Assembly (NCBI RefSeq): GCF_013266695.1
Contig: NZ_JABRXF010000002.1
Coordinates: forward strand, 620,001 to 684,000
DNA: 64,000 bases
Direction of reading: 5' to 3'
Source: Hongsoonwoonella zoysiae
Lineage (GTDB): Bacteria > Pseudomonadota > Alphaproteobacteria > Rhizobiales > Stappiaceae
Part shown: piece by piece, positions 28,219 to 36,356 of the stretch
Numbering within the stretch: position 1 is the stretch's first letter
Layout of the letters: every line of letters begins with the position of its first letter
Notes under the pieces: generated by a model
The model's database searches: none
Seen by the model: the letters and a program-made list of their open reading frames with translations, nothing else
Told to the model about the DNA's origin: nothing
Translations under genes and position numbers: made by a program

Positions 28219-29067
28219 CTATGTCGGCTGGCCTTTGACGACGGCGTCGATCGCCTTCAGTTCGCTCAAAAGTGCGCCTAGTTGATCTATCGGCACCATA
28301 TTCGGGCCGTCGGAAGGCGCATTGTCCGGATCGTCGTGCGTTTCAATGAAGAGCCCCGCCACACCGACCGCGACGGCAGCGCGCGCAAGAACCGGCACGA
28401 ATTCCCTGTCGCCCCCTGTCGAACCTCCCTGCCCGCCAGGCTGCTGAACGGAATGGGTGGCATCGAACACGACCGGAGCTCCTGTTCGAGCCATGATCGG
28501 CAGCGAGCGCATATCGGATACGAGAGTGTTGTAGCCGAAGGAAGCGCCGCGTTCGGTCAGCAGGACATTCGGATTCCCGCTATCGACGACCTTGGCAAGT
28601 ACGTTCTTCATGTCCCAGGGCGCCAGGAACTGGCCTTTCTTGACGTTGATCACACGTCCCGTTTGCGCCGCCGCGACCAAAAGATCCGTCTGCCGGCAGA
28701 GAAAAGCGGGGATTTGCAAAACATCGACCGCCTCCGCGACCTTTGCGCATTGTTCGGGAAGGTGGACATCGGTCAGGACCGGCATCCCATAACGTTCGCG
28801 CACTTCCGCGAAGACCGGCAGCGCCGCATCGACGCCAAGCCCGCGGCCACTTCCGAGGCTCGTCCGGTTCGCCTTGTCGAAGGAAGACTTGAACACGACC
28901 GGAATGCCGAGATTGCCGCAAATCTCCTTCACCGCGGTCGCCATCTCAAGCGCATGCTCGCGGCTCTCCATTGCGCAAGGACCCGCGATCAACGAAAAAG
29001 GCAGATCGTTATCAAACGGGACGCCACCGACTTCGACACGCCTGTTGCAGCTTTGCGGTTCGTTCAT
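28219..29067 (-). CDS. kdsA: 3-deoxy-8-phosphooctulonate synthase (Kdo-8-P synthase)
   Basis: A 282-residue aldolase joining phosphoenolpyruvate and arabinose 5-phosphate to give Kdo 8-phosphate for lipopolysaccharide. Marks are [84 protein letters not shown] and [12 protein letters not shown]. The start at 29067 follows GGGAG by seven bases; the frame can open at 29121 without a ribosome site. It is divergent from galU, with a shared promoter region of about 200 bases. Confidence 0.96.
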   Translation of the reverse strand: MNEPQSCNRRVEVGGVPFDNDLPFSLIAGPCAMESREHALEMATAVKEICGNLGIPVVFKSSFDKANRTSLGSGRGLGVDAALPVFAEVRERYGMPVLTDVHLPEQCAKVAEAVDVLQIPAFLCRQTDLLVAAAQTGRVINVKKGQFLAPWDMKNVLAKVVDSGNPNVLLTERGASFGYNTLVSDMRSLPIMARTGAPVVFDATHSVQQPGGQGGSTGGDREFVPVLARAAVAVGVAGLFIETHDDPDNAPSDGPNMVPIDQLGALLSELKAIDAVVKGQPT

Positions 29068-29264
29068 CGTGCGCTCCCGAGAGGATGGAATATCTGTCTG
29101 CGTGCATACAGCCAGCGGCATCTCGCTGCAACTGACCGGAGACTGAGCATCAAGCCCGATTTCAAATTCTTCCCCTTAATCTTGCCGATTTTTGTGCGGA
29201 CTAAACCTGTTCTCGCCATTCTAAATGGCGTAAGGGATTCATATCACTAAAGAGCGAGGTGCTC

Positions 29265-30155
29265 ATGCCCTTCAAACGTATTCGCAAAGCGGTTCTGCCT
29301 GTCGCCGGTCTTGGGACCCGTTTTCTTCCGGCAACGAAGGCGGTGCCCAAGGAAATGCTGACGATCGTGGACCGGCCCATCATTCAGTATGTGGTGGATG
29401 AGGCCCGCGAAGCCGGCATAGAACACATCGTTTTCGTAACCGGGCGCAACAAGCACGTCATCGAAGATCATTTCGACATCGCATATGAACTCGAGGACAC
29501 TCTGCGCGAGCGCAACAAGACCGCGGCACTGGAAATCCTGGACCGTATTCGTCCCTCTCCCGGAACCACAAGCTTTACCCGTCAGCAAGAGCCGCTGGGT
29601 CTTGGCCATGCGATCTGGTGTGCCCGTGATCTTATCGGCAATGAACCCTTCGCCATTTTGCTGCCGGATGTCCTCATAAAGGCCGGCAAGGGATGCCTCA
29701 AGCAGATGGTGGAGCTTTATGAAGAGTCCGGTGGCAACGTGATTGCGGTGGAAGAGGTTCCGCAGGACCAGACCCAAAATTACGGCATCGTCAAAATCAA
29801 AGGTGATGCTGATTCCGCCGTCGTCGACATCAACGGTATGGTGGAAAAACCCGCCCCGGGTACTGCACCGTCAAACCTCATTATCACCGGGCGTTACATC
29901 CTGCAGCCCGAAATCTTCGATCTGATCGCCGAGCAGGAAAAAGGTGCCGGCGGCGAGATTCAACTGACTGATGCGATGATATCGCTGATGCAGAACCAGT
30001 CTTTTAAAGGCCTGCGCTTCGAAGGTGAAAGCTACGATTGCGGATCGAAGGCGGGCTTCCTTTCTGCGAATATCGCATTTGCGATGGACGATGAAAAACT
30101 CGCGAACGAGGTACGGCCTCTCCTGGAAGGCATCCTGGCGAAAAAACTCGCTTGA
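29265..30155 (+). CDS. galU: UTP-glucose-1-phosphate uridylyltransferase
   Basis: A 296-residue nucleotidyltransferase making UDP-glucose. The N-terminus [26 protein letters not shown] carries the nucleotide-binding GxGTRxxPxTK; further marks are [49 protein letters not shown] and GEIQLTDAM. The ATG at 29265 is five bases after GCGAGG; an in-frame GTG at 29259 overlaps that site. Its product feeds Ugd encoded nearby. Confidence 0.96.
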   Translation: MPFKRIRKAVLPVAGLGTRFLPATKAVPKEMLTIVDRPIIQYVVDEAREAGIEHIVFVTGRNKHVIEDHFDIAYELEDTLRERNKTAALEILDRIRPSPGTTSFTRQQEPLGLGHAIWCARDLIGNEPFAILLPDVLIKAGKGCLKQMVELYEESGGNVIAVEEVPQDQTQNYGIVKIKGDADSAVVDINGMVEKPAPGTAPSNLIITGRYILQPEIFDLIAEQEKGAGGEIQLTDAMISLMQNQSFKGLRFEGESYDCGSKAGFLSANIAFAMDDEKLANEVRPLLEGILAKKLA

Positions 30156-30301
30156 ATAGGAAAAAACGTTCTATTCCCTTCAGTCTCTCGATATCGGGTG
30201 AAGGGGCGCTAATATCTCACGAATCTCTGTTTCAGACTTGATTCATCCATTTCGCCAGTTTTGGCGTATCATATGGCGTAGATTCGAAATGGAGGCTCCC
30301 G

Positions 30302-30733
30302 ATGTTTCGAACCGGGTGGATTGCATTCGCGTCCCTCCTGCTTGCCGCCGCATTGTTGATACCGGTTAACCCGGTCGCGGCTGACGAGCGCAGCGCGGAG
30401 TTCCAAAAGATCATCACCAGCCAGATGAAGGCCTTTCGCTCGGACGACGGCGAACTGGCCTTCTCCTTTGCGGCTCCGGTTATTCGGCAGCGCTTCCAGC
30501 GTCCGGAAGTCTTCCTTCACATGGTGCGGCAGGGTTACAAACCGGTCTACCGGCCAAAATCGGTAAGTTTTGGCCGAACGAAGGACACGCCTGTCGGCCC
30601 CTCCCAGGAAGTCTGGATCATCGACCGGAACGACGATGCGTGGCACGCGTTATACACTTTCGAACAGCAGCCGGACGGAAGCTGGAAAATCTCCGGATGT
30701 TACCTAGCGAGAGACAAGGGTGAGGCGATTTGA
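30302..30733 (+). CDS. DUF4864 family exported protein
   Basis: A 143-residue secreted protein with a signal peptide (residues 1-27, ending VAA). The mature part, SAEFQKIITSQMKAFRSDDGELAFSFA then VFLHMVRQGYKPVYRP and GSWKISGCYLARDKGE, matches DUF4864, a small NTF2-like family of unknown function in alphaproteobacteria. ATGGAGG lies eight bases before the ATG. It is convergent with tgt, with 36 bases between stops. Confidence 0.85.
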   Translation: MFRTGWIAFASLLLAAALLIPVNPVAADERSAEFQKIITSQMKAFRSDDGELAFSFAAPVIRQRFQRPEVFLHMVRQGYKPVYRPKSVSFGRTKDTPVGPSQEVWIIDRNDDAWHALYTFEQQPDGSWKISGCYLARDKGEAI

Positions 30734-30769
30734 AACGACAGCATCTAAATTCGCTGGGTTAAACCGTCT

Positions 30770-31927
30770 TCAGCCAATTGGCGGAATATCGCCTCTCGCC
30801 CAGTCAGCGCGTGTCGATGCTCTGAATTCTTCGAAAGTCCCCGCCTCGATCGAATCGCGAATACCCTGCATAAGCTGCTGATAATAGGCGAGATTGTTCC
30901 AGGTCAGCAGCATTGCGGCCAGCCCCTCTCCCGCCTTTACGAGGTGATGCAGATAAGCGCGAGAGTAGCGATTGCTCGCTTCGCAGGGCGACTTCCCATC
31001 CAGCGGGCGTGGATCGTCCGCGTGGCGCGCGTTCTTCAGGTTGACCTTCCCATAGCGCGTATAGGCCAGCCCGTGCCGGCCAGCACGCGTCGGCAACACG
31101 CAATCGAACTGGTCGATCCCGCGCGCCACACTTTCCAGAATATCCTCCGGCGTGCCCACACCCATGAGGTAGCGCGGTTTGTCCACAGGCATGGCCGGAG
31201 TAGTTATCTCCAGCGTCTTGAGCATCACCTCCTGCGGCTCGCCGACCGCAAGCCCGCCAACCGAATATCCCTCAAACGGCATCTGCGAAAGCGCGTCAGC
31301 CGACGCAAGGCGAAGCTCGGGGTCGGTCCCGCCCTGCACGATGCCGTAAAGCGCCTGCCCCCTTCCCGGTCCACCCATCGCCTCAAATTGTGCACGCGAC
31401 CGCTCCGCCCACCGAAGACTGAGGTGCATTGCCCGTTCCGCTTCCTCACGCGGAGCTGGCAATGCAATACATTCGTCGAGCTGCATCTGGATATCGGAGC
31501 CGAGAAGCTGCTGGATCTCGACCGAGCGCTCCGGCGTCATCTCTATCTTTTGGCCATCCACATGGCTTTGGAAAGTGACGCCCCTCTCGCTGAGTTTTCG
31601 AAGCTGGGCAAGGGACATCACCTGAAAGCCACCGGAATCCGTCAGGATCGTATGCGACCAATTCATGAATTTATGGAGCCCGCCAAGCCTGGCTACACGC
31701 TCGGCGGTAGGGCGGAGCATAAGGTGATATGTATTGCCCAGAACCACGTCGGAACCTAGTTCGCGAACCTGATCGGGATACATCGCCTTGACGGTCGCCT
31801 GCGTGCCGACTGGCATGAAAGCGGGCGTGCGGACGGTTCCATGAGGTGTGCGGATCTCTCCGCGCCGCGCCATGCCGTCGGTCGCAATCAGGCGGAAGGA
31901 GAAAGGGTGGATGTCGTTATTCGTCAT
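30770..31927 (-). CDS. tgt: tRNA-guanine transglycosylase
   Basis: A 385-residue enzyme that swaps G34 of Asp, Asn, His and Tyr tRNAs for preQ1 in queuosine synthesis. The nucleophile region is [12 protein letters not shown] (Asp97) and [13 protein letters not shown] (Asp275). The usual zinc site CxCx2C...H is not intact: at residues 310-329 the sequence reads [20 protein letters not shown], with only Cys315 left. This may be a lineage variant. The start overlaps the queA stop as ATGA, so the two queuosine genes are coupled. Confidence 0.97.
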   Translation of the reverse strand: MTNNDIHPFSFRLIATDGMARRGEIRTPHGTVRTPAFMPVGTQATVKAMYPDQVRELGSDVVLGNTYHLMLRPTAERVARLGGLHKFMNWSHTILTDSGGFQVMSLAQLRKLSERGVTFQSHVDGQKIEMTPERSVEIQQLLGSDIQMQLDECIALPAPREEAERAMHLSLRWAERSRAQFEAMGGPGRGQALYGIVQGGTDPELRLASADALSQMPFEGYSVGGLAVGEPQEVMLKTLEITTPAMPVDKPRYLMGVGTPEDILESVARGIDQFDCVLPTRAGRHGLAYTRYGKVNLKNARHADDPRPLDGKSPCEASNRYSRAYLHHLVKAGEGLAAMLLTWNNLAYYQQLMQGIRDSIEAGTFEEFRASTRADWARGDIPPIG

Positions 31928-33009
31928 CGGCCGTTTTCGGGAAAGAGAAGCGAAGCATCGCCATAGGAATAAAAGCGATAGCCCGTCGTGATTGCATGTT
32001 CATAGGCCGCGCGCATTGTCTCAAGACCACTGAAAGCGGAAACGAGCATGAACAGCGTGGATTTCGGTAGGTGAAAATTCGTCATCAACGCATCAATCGC
32101 CCGGAACTTGTAGCCGGGAGTGATGAAAATCCGTGTCTCCCCGGCAAATTCCCGCAGCTCGCCGGTTTCCCGAGAAGCGCTTTCGAGAATCCTGAGGCTC
32201 GTCGTGCCCACGGAAACGATCCTCCCTCCACGCGCGCGGACCTTGCGAAGTGCTTCGGCGGTTTGCCGGGAAATGGCGCCCCATTCGGCATGCATGCGGT
32301 GGGCATCCGTATCTTCAGCCTTCACCGGAAGGAAAGTGCCCGCTCCGACATGAAGCGTGACCGTATGCCGCTCGATCCCGCGCTTGTCCAGCAATTCGAT
32401 CAGTTCAGGCGTAAAGTGCAGCCCGGCTGTGGGAGCCGCGACAGCGCCGTCCTTATCCGCAAAGATCGTCTGATAGTCGATCCGGTCCTGCTCGTCGTCA
32501 GGCCGTTTGGCCGCGATATAGGGAGGAAGCGGAATATGACCGACTGTGGCGATCGCAGTATCGAGATCCGGCCCGGCCAGGTCGAAGACGAGAAGAACCT
32601 CTCCGGCATCTCCCTTTTCCGCAACCGTGGCGTCGAGCGTCCCGAAAAGGCAGGTGCTGGAATCTGTCCCAAAGCGTATGCGATCGCCAGGAAGGAGTTT
32701 TTTCGCAGGGCGGACGAAGGCGCTCCAGCGGTCGCCACCTTCCCGCATGTGAAGTGTCGCACCGATGCGCGCGGTGACGCCTTCACGGACGCGAATGCCC
32801 TCAAGCTGTGCCGGAATGACTTTCGTGTCATTGAAAACAAGAGCGTCACCCGGCTCCAGCAAATCCGGCAGATCCTTTACGCCGCGGTCCTCGAAGGGCG
32901 AAGTCCCGCCCGGGCGGACGACCAGCATGCGTGCGGAATCACGCGGCCGCGCGGGGCGGAGCGCAATCCGGTCTTGCGGCAGTTCGAAATCGAAAAGGTC
33001 GACGCGCAT
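31924..33009 (-). CDS. queA: S-adenosylmethionine:tRNA ribosyltransferase-isomerase
   Basis: A 361-residue enzyme that transfers the ribosyl part of S-adenosylmethionine to preQ1 in tRNA, giving epoxyqueuosine. Marks are [20 protein letters not shown] at the start, [13 protein letters not shown]-like [45 protein letters not shown] and [17 protein letters not shown]. It is the first gene of queA-tgt. A palindromic intergenic element lies right upstream. Confidence 0.97.
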   Translation of the reverse strand: MRVDLFDFELPQDRIALRPARPRDSARMLVVRPGGTSPFEDRGVKDLPDLLEPGDALVFNDTKVIPAQLEGIRVREGVTARIGATLHMREGGDRWSAFVRPAKKLLPGDRIRFGTDSSTCLFGTLDATVAEKGDAGEVLLVFDLAGPDLDTAIATVGHIPLPPYIAAKRPDDEQDRIDYQTIFADKDGAVAAPTAGLHFTPELIELLDKRGIERHTVTLHVGAGTFLPVKAEDTDAHRMHAEWGAISRQTAEALRKVRARGGRIVSVGTTSLRILESASRETGELREFAGETRIFITPGYKFRAIDALMTNFHLPKSTLFMLVSAFSGLETMRAAYEHAITTGYRFYSYGDASLLFPENGR

Positions 33010-33031
33010 GGCCTCATCCTAGAGCGCTTTC

Positions 33032-33133
33032 CACGAAAGCGGGATCGCTTTCGTGACAAGAATTCGCTCCAGCATCAATATCTTGAGCATATCCTTATCG
33101 CGAAATTCGAATCAGATTTCGCGGGATATGCTC
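33032..33133. repeat. Double-hairpin intergenic palindromic element
   Basis: Two inverted repeats lie between ppiB and queA. The first (33032-33055) pairs cacgaaagcg with cgctttcgtg. The second (33085-33133) pairs gagcatatcc with ggatatgctc and, after a four-base bulge, cgcgaaat with atttcgcg. The outer GAGCAT...ATGCTC and the pair of hairpins resemble the abundant palindromic repeats of Hyphomicrobiales intergenic DNA. Only one copy is seen in this window. Confidence 0.65.
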
Positions 33134-33162
33134 CAGTTGGAAGTCACGCCTGATAACGAAAA

Positions 33163-33192
33163 GAGCCACGAACGGCAATCCGTCCGTGGCTC
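33163..33192 (-). terminator. Intrinsic terminator of the cyclophilin pair
   Basis: A 13-bp stem with one mismatch, gagccacgaacgg with ccgtccgtggctc, closes a CAAT loop. Read on the minus strand it is followed by TTTTCGTT, placing it 32 bases after the ppiB stop. Confidence 0.85.
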
Positions 33193-33223
33193 AAAAACCC
33201 GCATGTACGCAAGTTGGCCGTTA

Positions 33224-33694
33224 TCAGGCGTCGGCGGCGACCTTCAGCGAGGAGATCTTATCGGGGTCGCGCACAGGCTCGCCGCGCTTGATCTGATCGA
33301 CATTTTCCATGCCTTCGATCACCTGTCCCCAGACCGTGTACTGGCCATCGAGCCAAGGCGCGTCCTCAAAGCAGATGAAGAACTGGCTGTCGCCGGAATT
33401 GGGGTCCATTGCGCGCGCCATCGAAACCGTGCCGCGCTTGTGCTTTTCCTTCGAGAATTCCGCCTTCAGTTTCTTGCCGGACCCGCCGGTGCCCGTCCCA
33501 TGAGGGCAGCCGGTCTGTGCCATAAAACCGTCGATAACGCGGTGGAACACGACGCCGTCATAAAAACCGTCTCGCACCAGTTCCTTGATACGCTCGACAT
33601 GGCCCGGCGCCAGATCAGGTCGCATTTCAATAACGATGGACCCCTTGGAAGTCTCCATCAGCAACGTGTTTTCCGGATCCTTTATCTCGGCCAT
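33224..33694 (-). CDS. ppiB: Cytoplasmic peptidyl-prolyl cis-trans isomerase, cyclophilin B type
   Basis: A 156-residue cyclophilin without a signal peptide. The core shows GSIVIEMRPDLAP, GFYDGVVFHRVIDGFMAQTG, with the catalytic Arg in FHRV, KRGTVSMARAMDPNSGDSQFFICFED and WLDGQYTVWGQVIEGME. It assists protein folding at proline bonds. It follows a second, exported cyclophilin 46 bases upstream; the two are clear tandem paralogues (shared DPENTL, DGFYDG, FHRVI.GFMAQTG), so one transcript probably serves cytoplasm and periplasm. Confidence 0.95.
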   Translation of the reverse strand: MAEIKDPENTLLMETSKGSIVIEMRPDLAPGHVERIKELVRDGFYDGVVFHRVIDGFMAQTGCPHGTGTGGSGKKLKAEFSKEKHKRGTVSMARAMDPNSGDSQFFICFEDAPWLDGQYTVWGQVIEGMENVDQIKRGEPVRDPDKISSLKVAADA

Positions 33695-33740
33695 CGGAAT
33701 TCCCTTTCTTTTGTTCGTTTAACGCGCGTACGCCACTCCA

Positions 33741-34280
33741 TCAGCCGGCGTCGGCGGCAACCTGCATCTTGATGATCTTGTCGGGGTTTTGTGGCGGTTC
33801 TCCGCGCTTGATGGCGTCGATATGCTCCATGCCATCCACCACTTCGCCCCAAACGGTGTATTTGCCGTTCAGGAATTCACCTGGTGCGAACATGATGAAG
33901 AACTGAGAGTTAGCGCTGTCGGGATCGCGTGCCCGCGCCATGCCGACTGTTCCGCGTGCAAACGGCACGTCGGAAAATTCCGCGGGAATGTCCGGCAGAT
34001 CCGATCCGCCCCTTCCGGTGCCGGTCGGGTCTCCCGTCTGCGCCATGAAACCTTCGATCACGCGGTGGAAAACGATACCGTCATAAAATCCGTCGCGCGT
34101 CAGTTTTTTGACCTGATCGACGTGCTTCGGCGCGACATCGGGAAGAAGACGGATCGTTACGCGGCCATCCTTGAGATCCATGTAGAGCGTGTTCTCGGGA
34201 TCAAGTTCCTGGGCGGAAACGGCGACCGAAATAATGGTGGCCAAACCGAATGCCGCCAATGCGGATATGTAGCGTTTCAA
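33741..34280 (-). CDS. Periplasmic peptidyl-prolyl cis-trans isomerase, cyclophilin type
   Basis: A 179-residue cyclophilin with a signal peptide (residues 1-24, MKRYISALAAFGLATIISV, ending VSAQ). Active-site segments are DGFYDGIVFHRVIEGFMAQTG, FARGTVGMARARDPDSANSQFFIMF and NGKYTVWGEVVDGMEHID. It catalyses proline isomerisation in the periplasm. It lies between coaD and the cytoplasmic paralogue on the same strand, consistent with an operon coaD-ppi-ppiB. Confidence 0.95.
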   Translation of the reverse strand: MKRYISALAAFGLATIISVAVSAQELDPENTLYMDLKDGRVTIRLLPDVAPKHVDQVKKLTRDGFYDGIVFHRVIEGFMAQTGDPTGTGRGGSDLPDIPAEFSDVPFARGTVGMARARDPDSANSQFFIMFAPGEFLNGKYTVWGEVVDGMEHIDAIKRGEPPQNPDKIIKMQVAADAG

Positions 34281-34336
34281 GAAGATCTCCTGTTGATATC
34301 GTGGCGCAGCCGCTGGCGGTAGATAGGCTATTACGC

Positions 34337-34837
34337 CTATCGGGCAAGCTTGTCGGCGATACGCCTTGCAACCGTTTCGGGAACGAAGTGGCTGATGTCT
34401 CCGTTCATGAAAGCGATTTGCCGGACCAGCGTGGCGGTGATATGGCGAACGTCCGGCGAGGCCGGGAGAAAGACTGTCTGCACTTCCGGCGCCATGGTTC
34501 CGTTCATTCCCGCCATCTGCATTTCATAGTCGAGATCGGTCCCGTCCCGCAGCCCGCGGATCAGGAAGGACGCGCCGTGATCCCGCGCAGAATCGACGAC
34601 GAGATTACTAAATGCCACGACCTGGATTCGTTCGGCATTCTCAGGGCCGAAAGCGGCTCTGGCGACCTCCTTGATCATCTCCACCCTTTCCTCGAAAGAA
34701 AACAGGGGCTTCTTGCCGGGGTGAATGCCGATTGCCACGACGACGGTATCCGCGAGCCCGAGGGCGTGGCGCAAAAGGTCGAGATGCCCGTTCGTCACGG
34801 GATCGAAGGAACCGGGATAGAGTGCAATGCGATTCAT
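34337..34837 (-). CDS. coaD: Phosphopantetheine adenylyltransferase
   Basis: A 166-residue nucleotidyltransferase for the fourth step of coenzyme A synthesis. Marks are [19 protein letters not shown] with the TxGH-like [44 protein letters not shown] and [27 protein letters not shown]. The ATG at 34837 gives the standard N-terminus; the frame opening at 34957 would add 40 residues without family support. Confidence 0.96.
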   Translation of the reverse strand: MNRIALYPGSFDPVTNGHLDLLRHALGLADTVVVAIGIHPGKKPLFSFEERVEMIKEVARAAFGPENAERIQVVAFSNLVVDSARDHGASFLIRGLRDGTDLDYEMQMAGMNGTMAPEVQTVFLPASPDVRHITATLVRQIAFMNGDISHFVPETVARRIADKLAR

Positions 34838-34977
34838 GCTGCTCTGTCTAACCGCACAGGCGTGACGATACAAGCTCGCCGATGCTGGAAATGTGGCAAT
34901 TACGCAACGAGCAAACGTTTTCTTTCCACGACAAGGCAAAGCTGTTAGTATCCACACCTATAAAAAGGGAGGCACAA

Positions 34978-35265
34978 ATGCTGAGTGCCATAGGTCGTTG
35001 GAGTCTGGTTCTGGCTTCGGCTTTCGCCGCATTGATCATCGCTATTGTCAGCGCGGATCAGGGCGTCGAAACGAATGTCGCGAAGAAGGGCGATCGCGCC
35101 CTGCCGCTCGTTCATGTGGCGTGTAAGGACATTGTCGTCACCGACGCATCGAAAGCGTGCGACGATATCGCGAAGATTGCCGGGACGGATCAAACTGCCT
35201 ATGTCACCGAGGCAAAGACCTTCGGCCAGACCACTGTTCTGGTCCGTACAAAACTGGAAAAGTGA
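34978..35265 (+). CDS. Small membrane-anchored/exported protein with K-x-DR...C-x6-D-x4-C
   Basis: A 95-residue protein of no named family. GGGAGG lies seven bases before the ATG, a strong start. Residues 8-26 form an uncleaved or cleaved hydrophobic export segment, and the rest is exported. The body reads KKGDRALPLVHVACKDIVV then DASKACDDIAK: two cysteines 11 residues apart with an aspartate seven after the first. The end (VTEAKTFGQTTVLVRTKLEK) resembles that of the protein at 35898, suggesting diverged duplicates. Function unknown; the cysteines may form a disulfide in the periplasm. Confidence 0.75.
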   Translation: MLSAIGRWSLVLASAFAALIIAIVSADQGVETNVAKKGDRALPLVHVACKDIVVTDASKACDDIAKIAGTDQTAYVTEAKTFGQTTVLVRTKLEK

Positions 35266-35476
35266 TCCGTATTCCTGACCCCGGATCACATAGATAGGCG
35301 GCGATGTGGCTCCCCGACACATCGCCGCTATTCATTTGAGATCATGTAGTTCATCGAACCAGGCGCAGGTTTTCCACCGCGGCGTCAGATCGACACCCGA
35401 TATGGTCACGAATTAATTACCTCCGCACCCGCCGAAGTTGATTGAAAACGCTGCGTTTTCTTCCCATTTCGATTTG

Positions 35477-35797
35477 ATGAACTTGCTATGTGGATTCCGC
35501 ATGCCGGCTGTGTTCGTTGCCTGGTGCGGTGCAGTTTTCATGTTGATTGGGCTGACAGTCGGCTTTTCCACCTATGCGGGTGGCATAGCCGCGGCTTTGG
35601 ATCGGCCGGATGTTGCGAGCATAGTCGACGAAGCCGCTTCGCCCCGGAGAGGGTGCGAAGGCGTCATTTTCCGCGATGAGGATCCTGATTGTTTCGCGGC
35701 AGGGTGGGCCGGCCCAACCAACGAGGCGTCTGACGAGCGGACCGCCGGACCTGTCCTTTTCGACTTTCTTACCAATGGTCGTCAGAGACAAAGCTAG
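35477..35797 (+). CDS. Possible small membrane protein with C-x6-D-x4-C
   Basis: A candidate gene of about 106 residues; no clear ribosome site was found, and starts at TTG 35438, ATG 35477 or ATG 35501 are all possible. From ATG 35501 it begins with a hydrophobic segment (MPAVFVAWCGAVFMLIGLTV), then a polar tail with RRGCEGVIFRDEDPDCFAAGW. The cysteine pair has the same spacing and the same aspartate offset as in its neighbours at 34978 and 35898. No family is recognised; it is less certain than either neighbour. Confidence 0.45.
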   Translation: MNLLCGFRMPAVFVAWCGAVFMLIGLTVGFSTYAGGIAAALDRPDVASIVDEAASPRRGCEGVIFRDEDPDCFAAGWAGPTNEASDERTAGPVLFDFLTNGRQRQS

Positions 35798-35897
35798 GCA
35801 ATCACGCAACCTGTGATGCCTGTCACTGAATAAATAAACGAGACGGGAGATTGTGGCTCATCGGTAATCGCAAATCGCGATGCAGGGAGAATCATTG

Positions 35898-36245
35898 ATG
35901 ACCACGCTTCCTTCATACATGACTTCGGCCTTTCCCCGGTTCAAGGAACTGGCGGTCGCTACCGCTGCAGCCGTGATGATCGTGGCTGGCGCGGCAGTCG
36001 TCGCCGATACCGCCCTCTCGGAAAATCCGGTTACGGCCCCATCCCTTACGACCCTTGCGAAGGCAGACAGGCTGGACAGCAAACTTCCCGGATCCTGCCA
36101 TGGTCAGGCTTGGGGCGATTGGTCGTCCGAGTGCCTCAGCGCTCTTACAGGCAATTCGGCCGGCACGCGGATCCGCACCGTGACCATTGAAACGCGCAAC
36201 GTCGAAGAGGCCACTTCCACGCTGCTGCGGGTCGCTGCGCGCTGA
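35898..36245 (+). CDS. Small exported protein with K-x-DR...C-x6-D-x4-C
   Basis: A 115-residue protein with a hydrophobic segment at about residues 17-38 after a short polar N-terminus, so exported or membrane-anchored. GGGAG lies eight bases before ATG 35898; an in-frame ATG at 35880 lacks one. The mature part has KADRLDSKLPGSCHGQAWG then DWSSECLSAL, and ends TVTIETRNVEEATSTLLRVAAR. It resembles a set of small unnamed exported proteins of Hyphomicrobiales with a CxxQxW...C stretch; that is from memory and unverified. Function unknown. Confidence 0.75.
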   Translation: MTTLPSYMTSAFPRFKELAVATAAAVMIVAGAAVVADTALSENPVTAPSLTTLAKADRLDSKLPGSCHGQAWGDWSSECLSALTGNSAGTRIRTVTIETRNVEEATSTLLRVAAR

Positions 36246-36290
36246 TCCGGAACAGATCATACCTGCAGCGAGGCACAAACCCGCATGAAA

Positions 36291-36323
36291 AAGGCGCAGC
36301 CGGATTTCAGTTCGGCGCGCCTT
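36291..36323 (-). terminator. Intrinsic terminator of gyrA
   Basis: The stem aaggcgc / gcgcctt with an inner gccg / cggc closes a ten-base loop. On the minus strand it is followed by TTTTTCATG. It lies 34 bases after the gyrA stop. Confidence 0.8.
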
Positions 36324-36356
36324 ATCCTTTTTAATCAAACTGCTGACGGACCGCCC

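Noticed and set aside
35880-35897. In-frame ATG at 35880 as start of the third small exported protein
   Set aside because: The GGGAG site lies between 35880 and 35898, so it serves the ATG at 35898.
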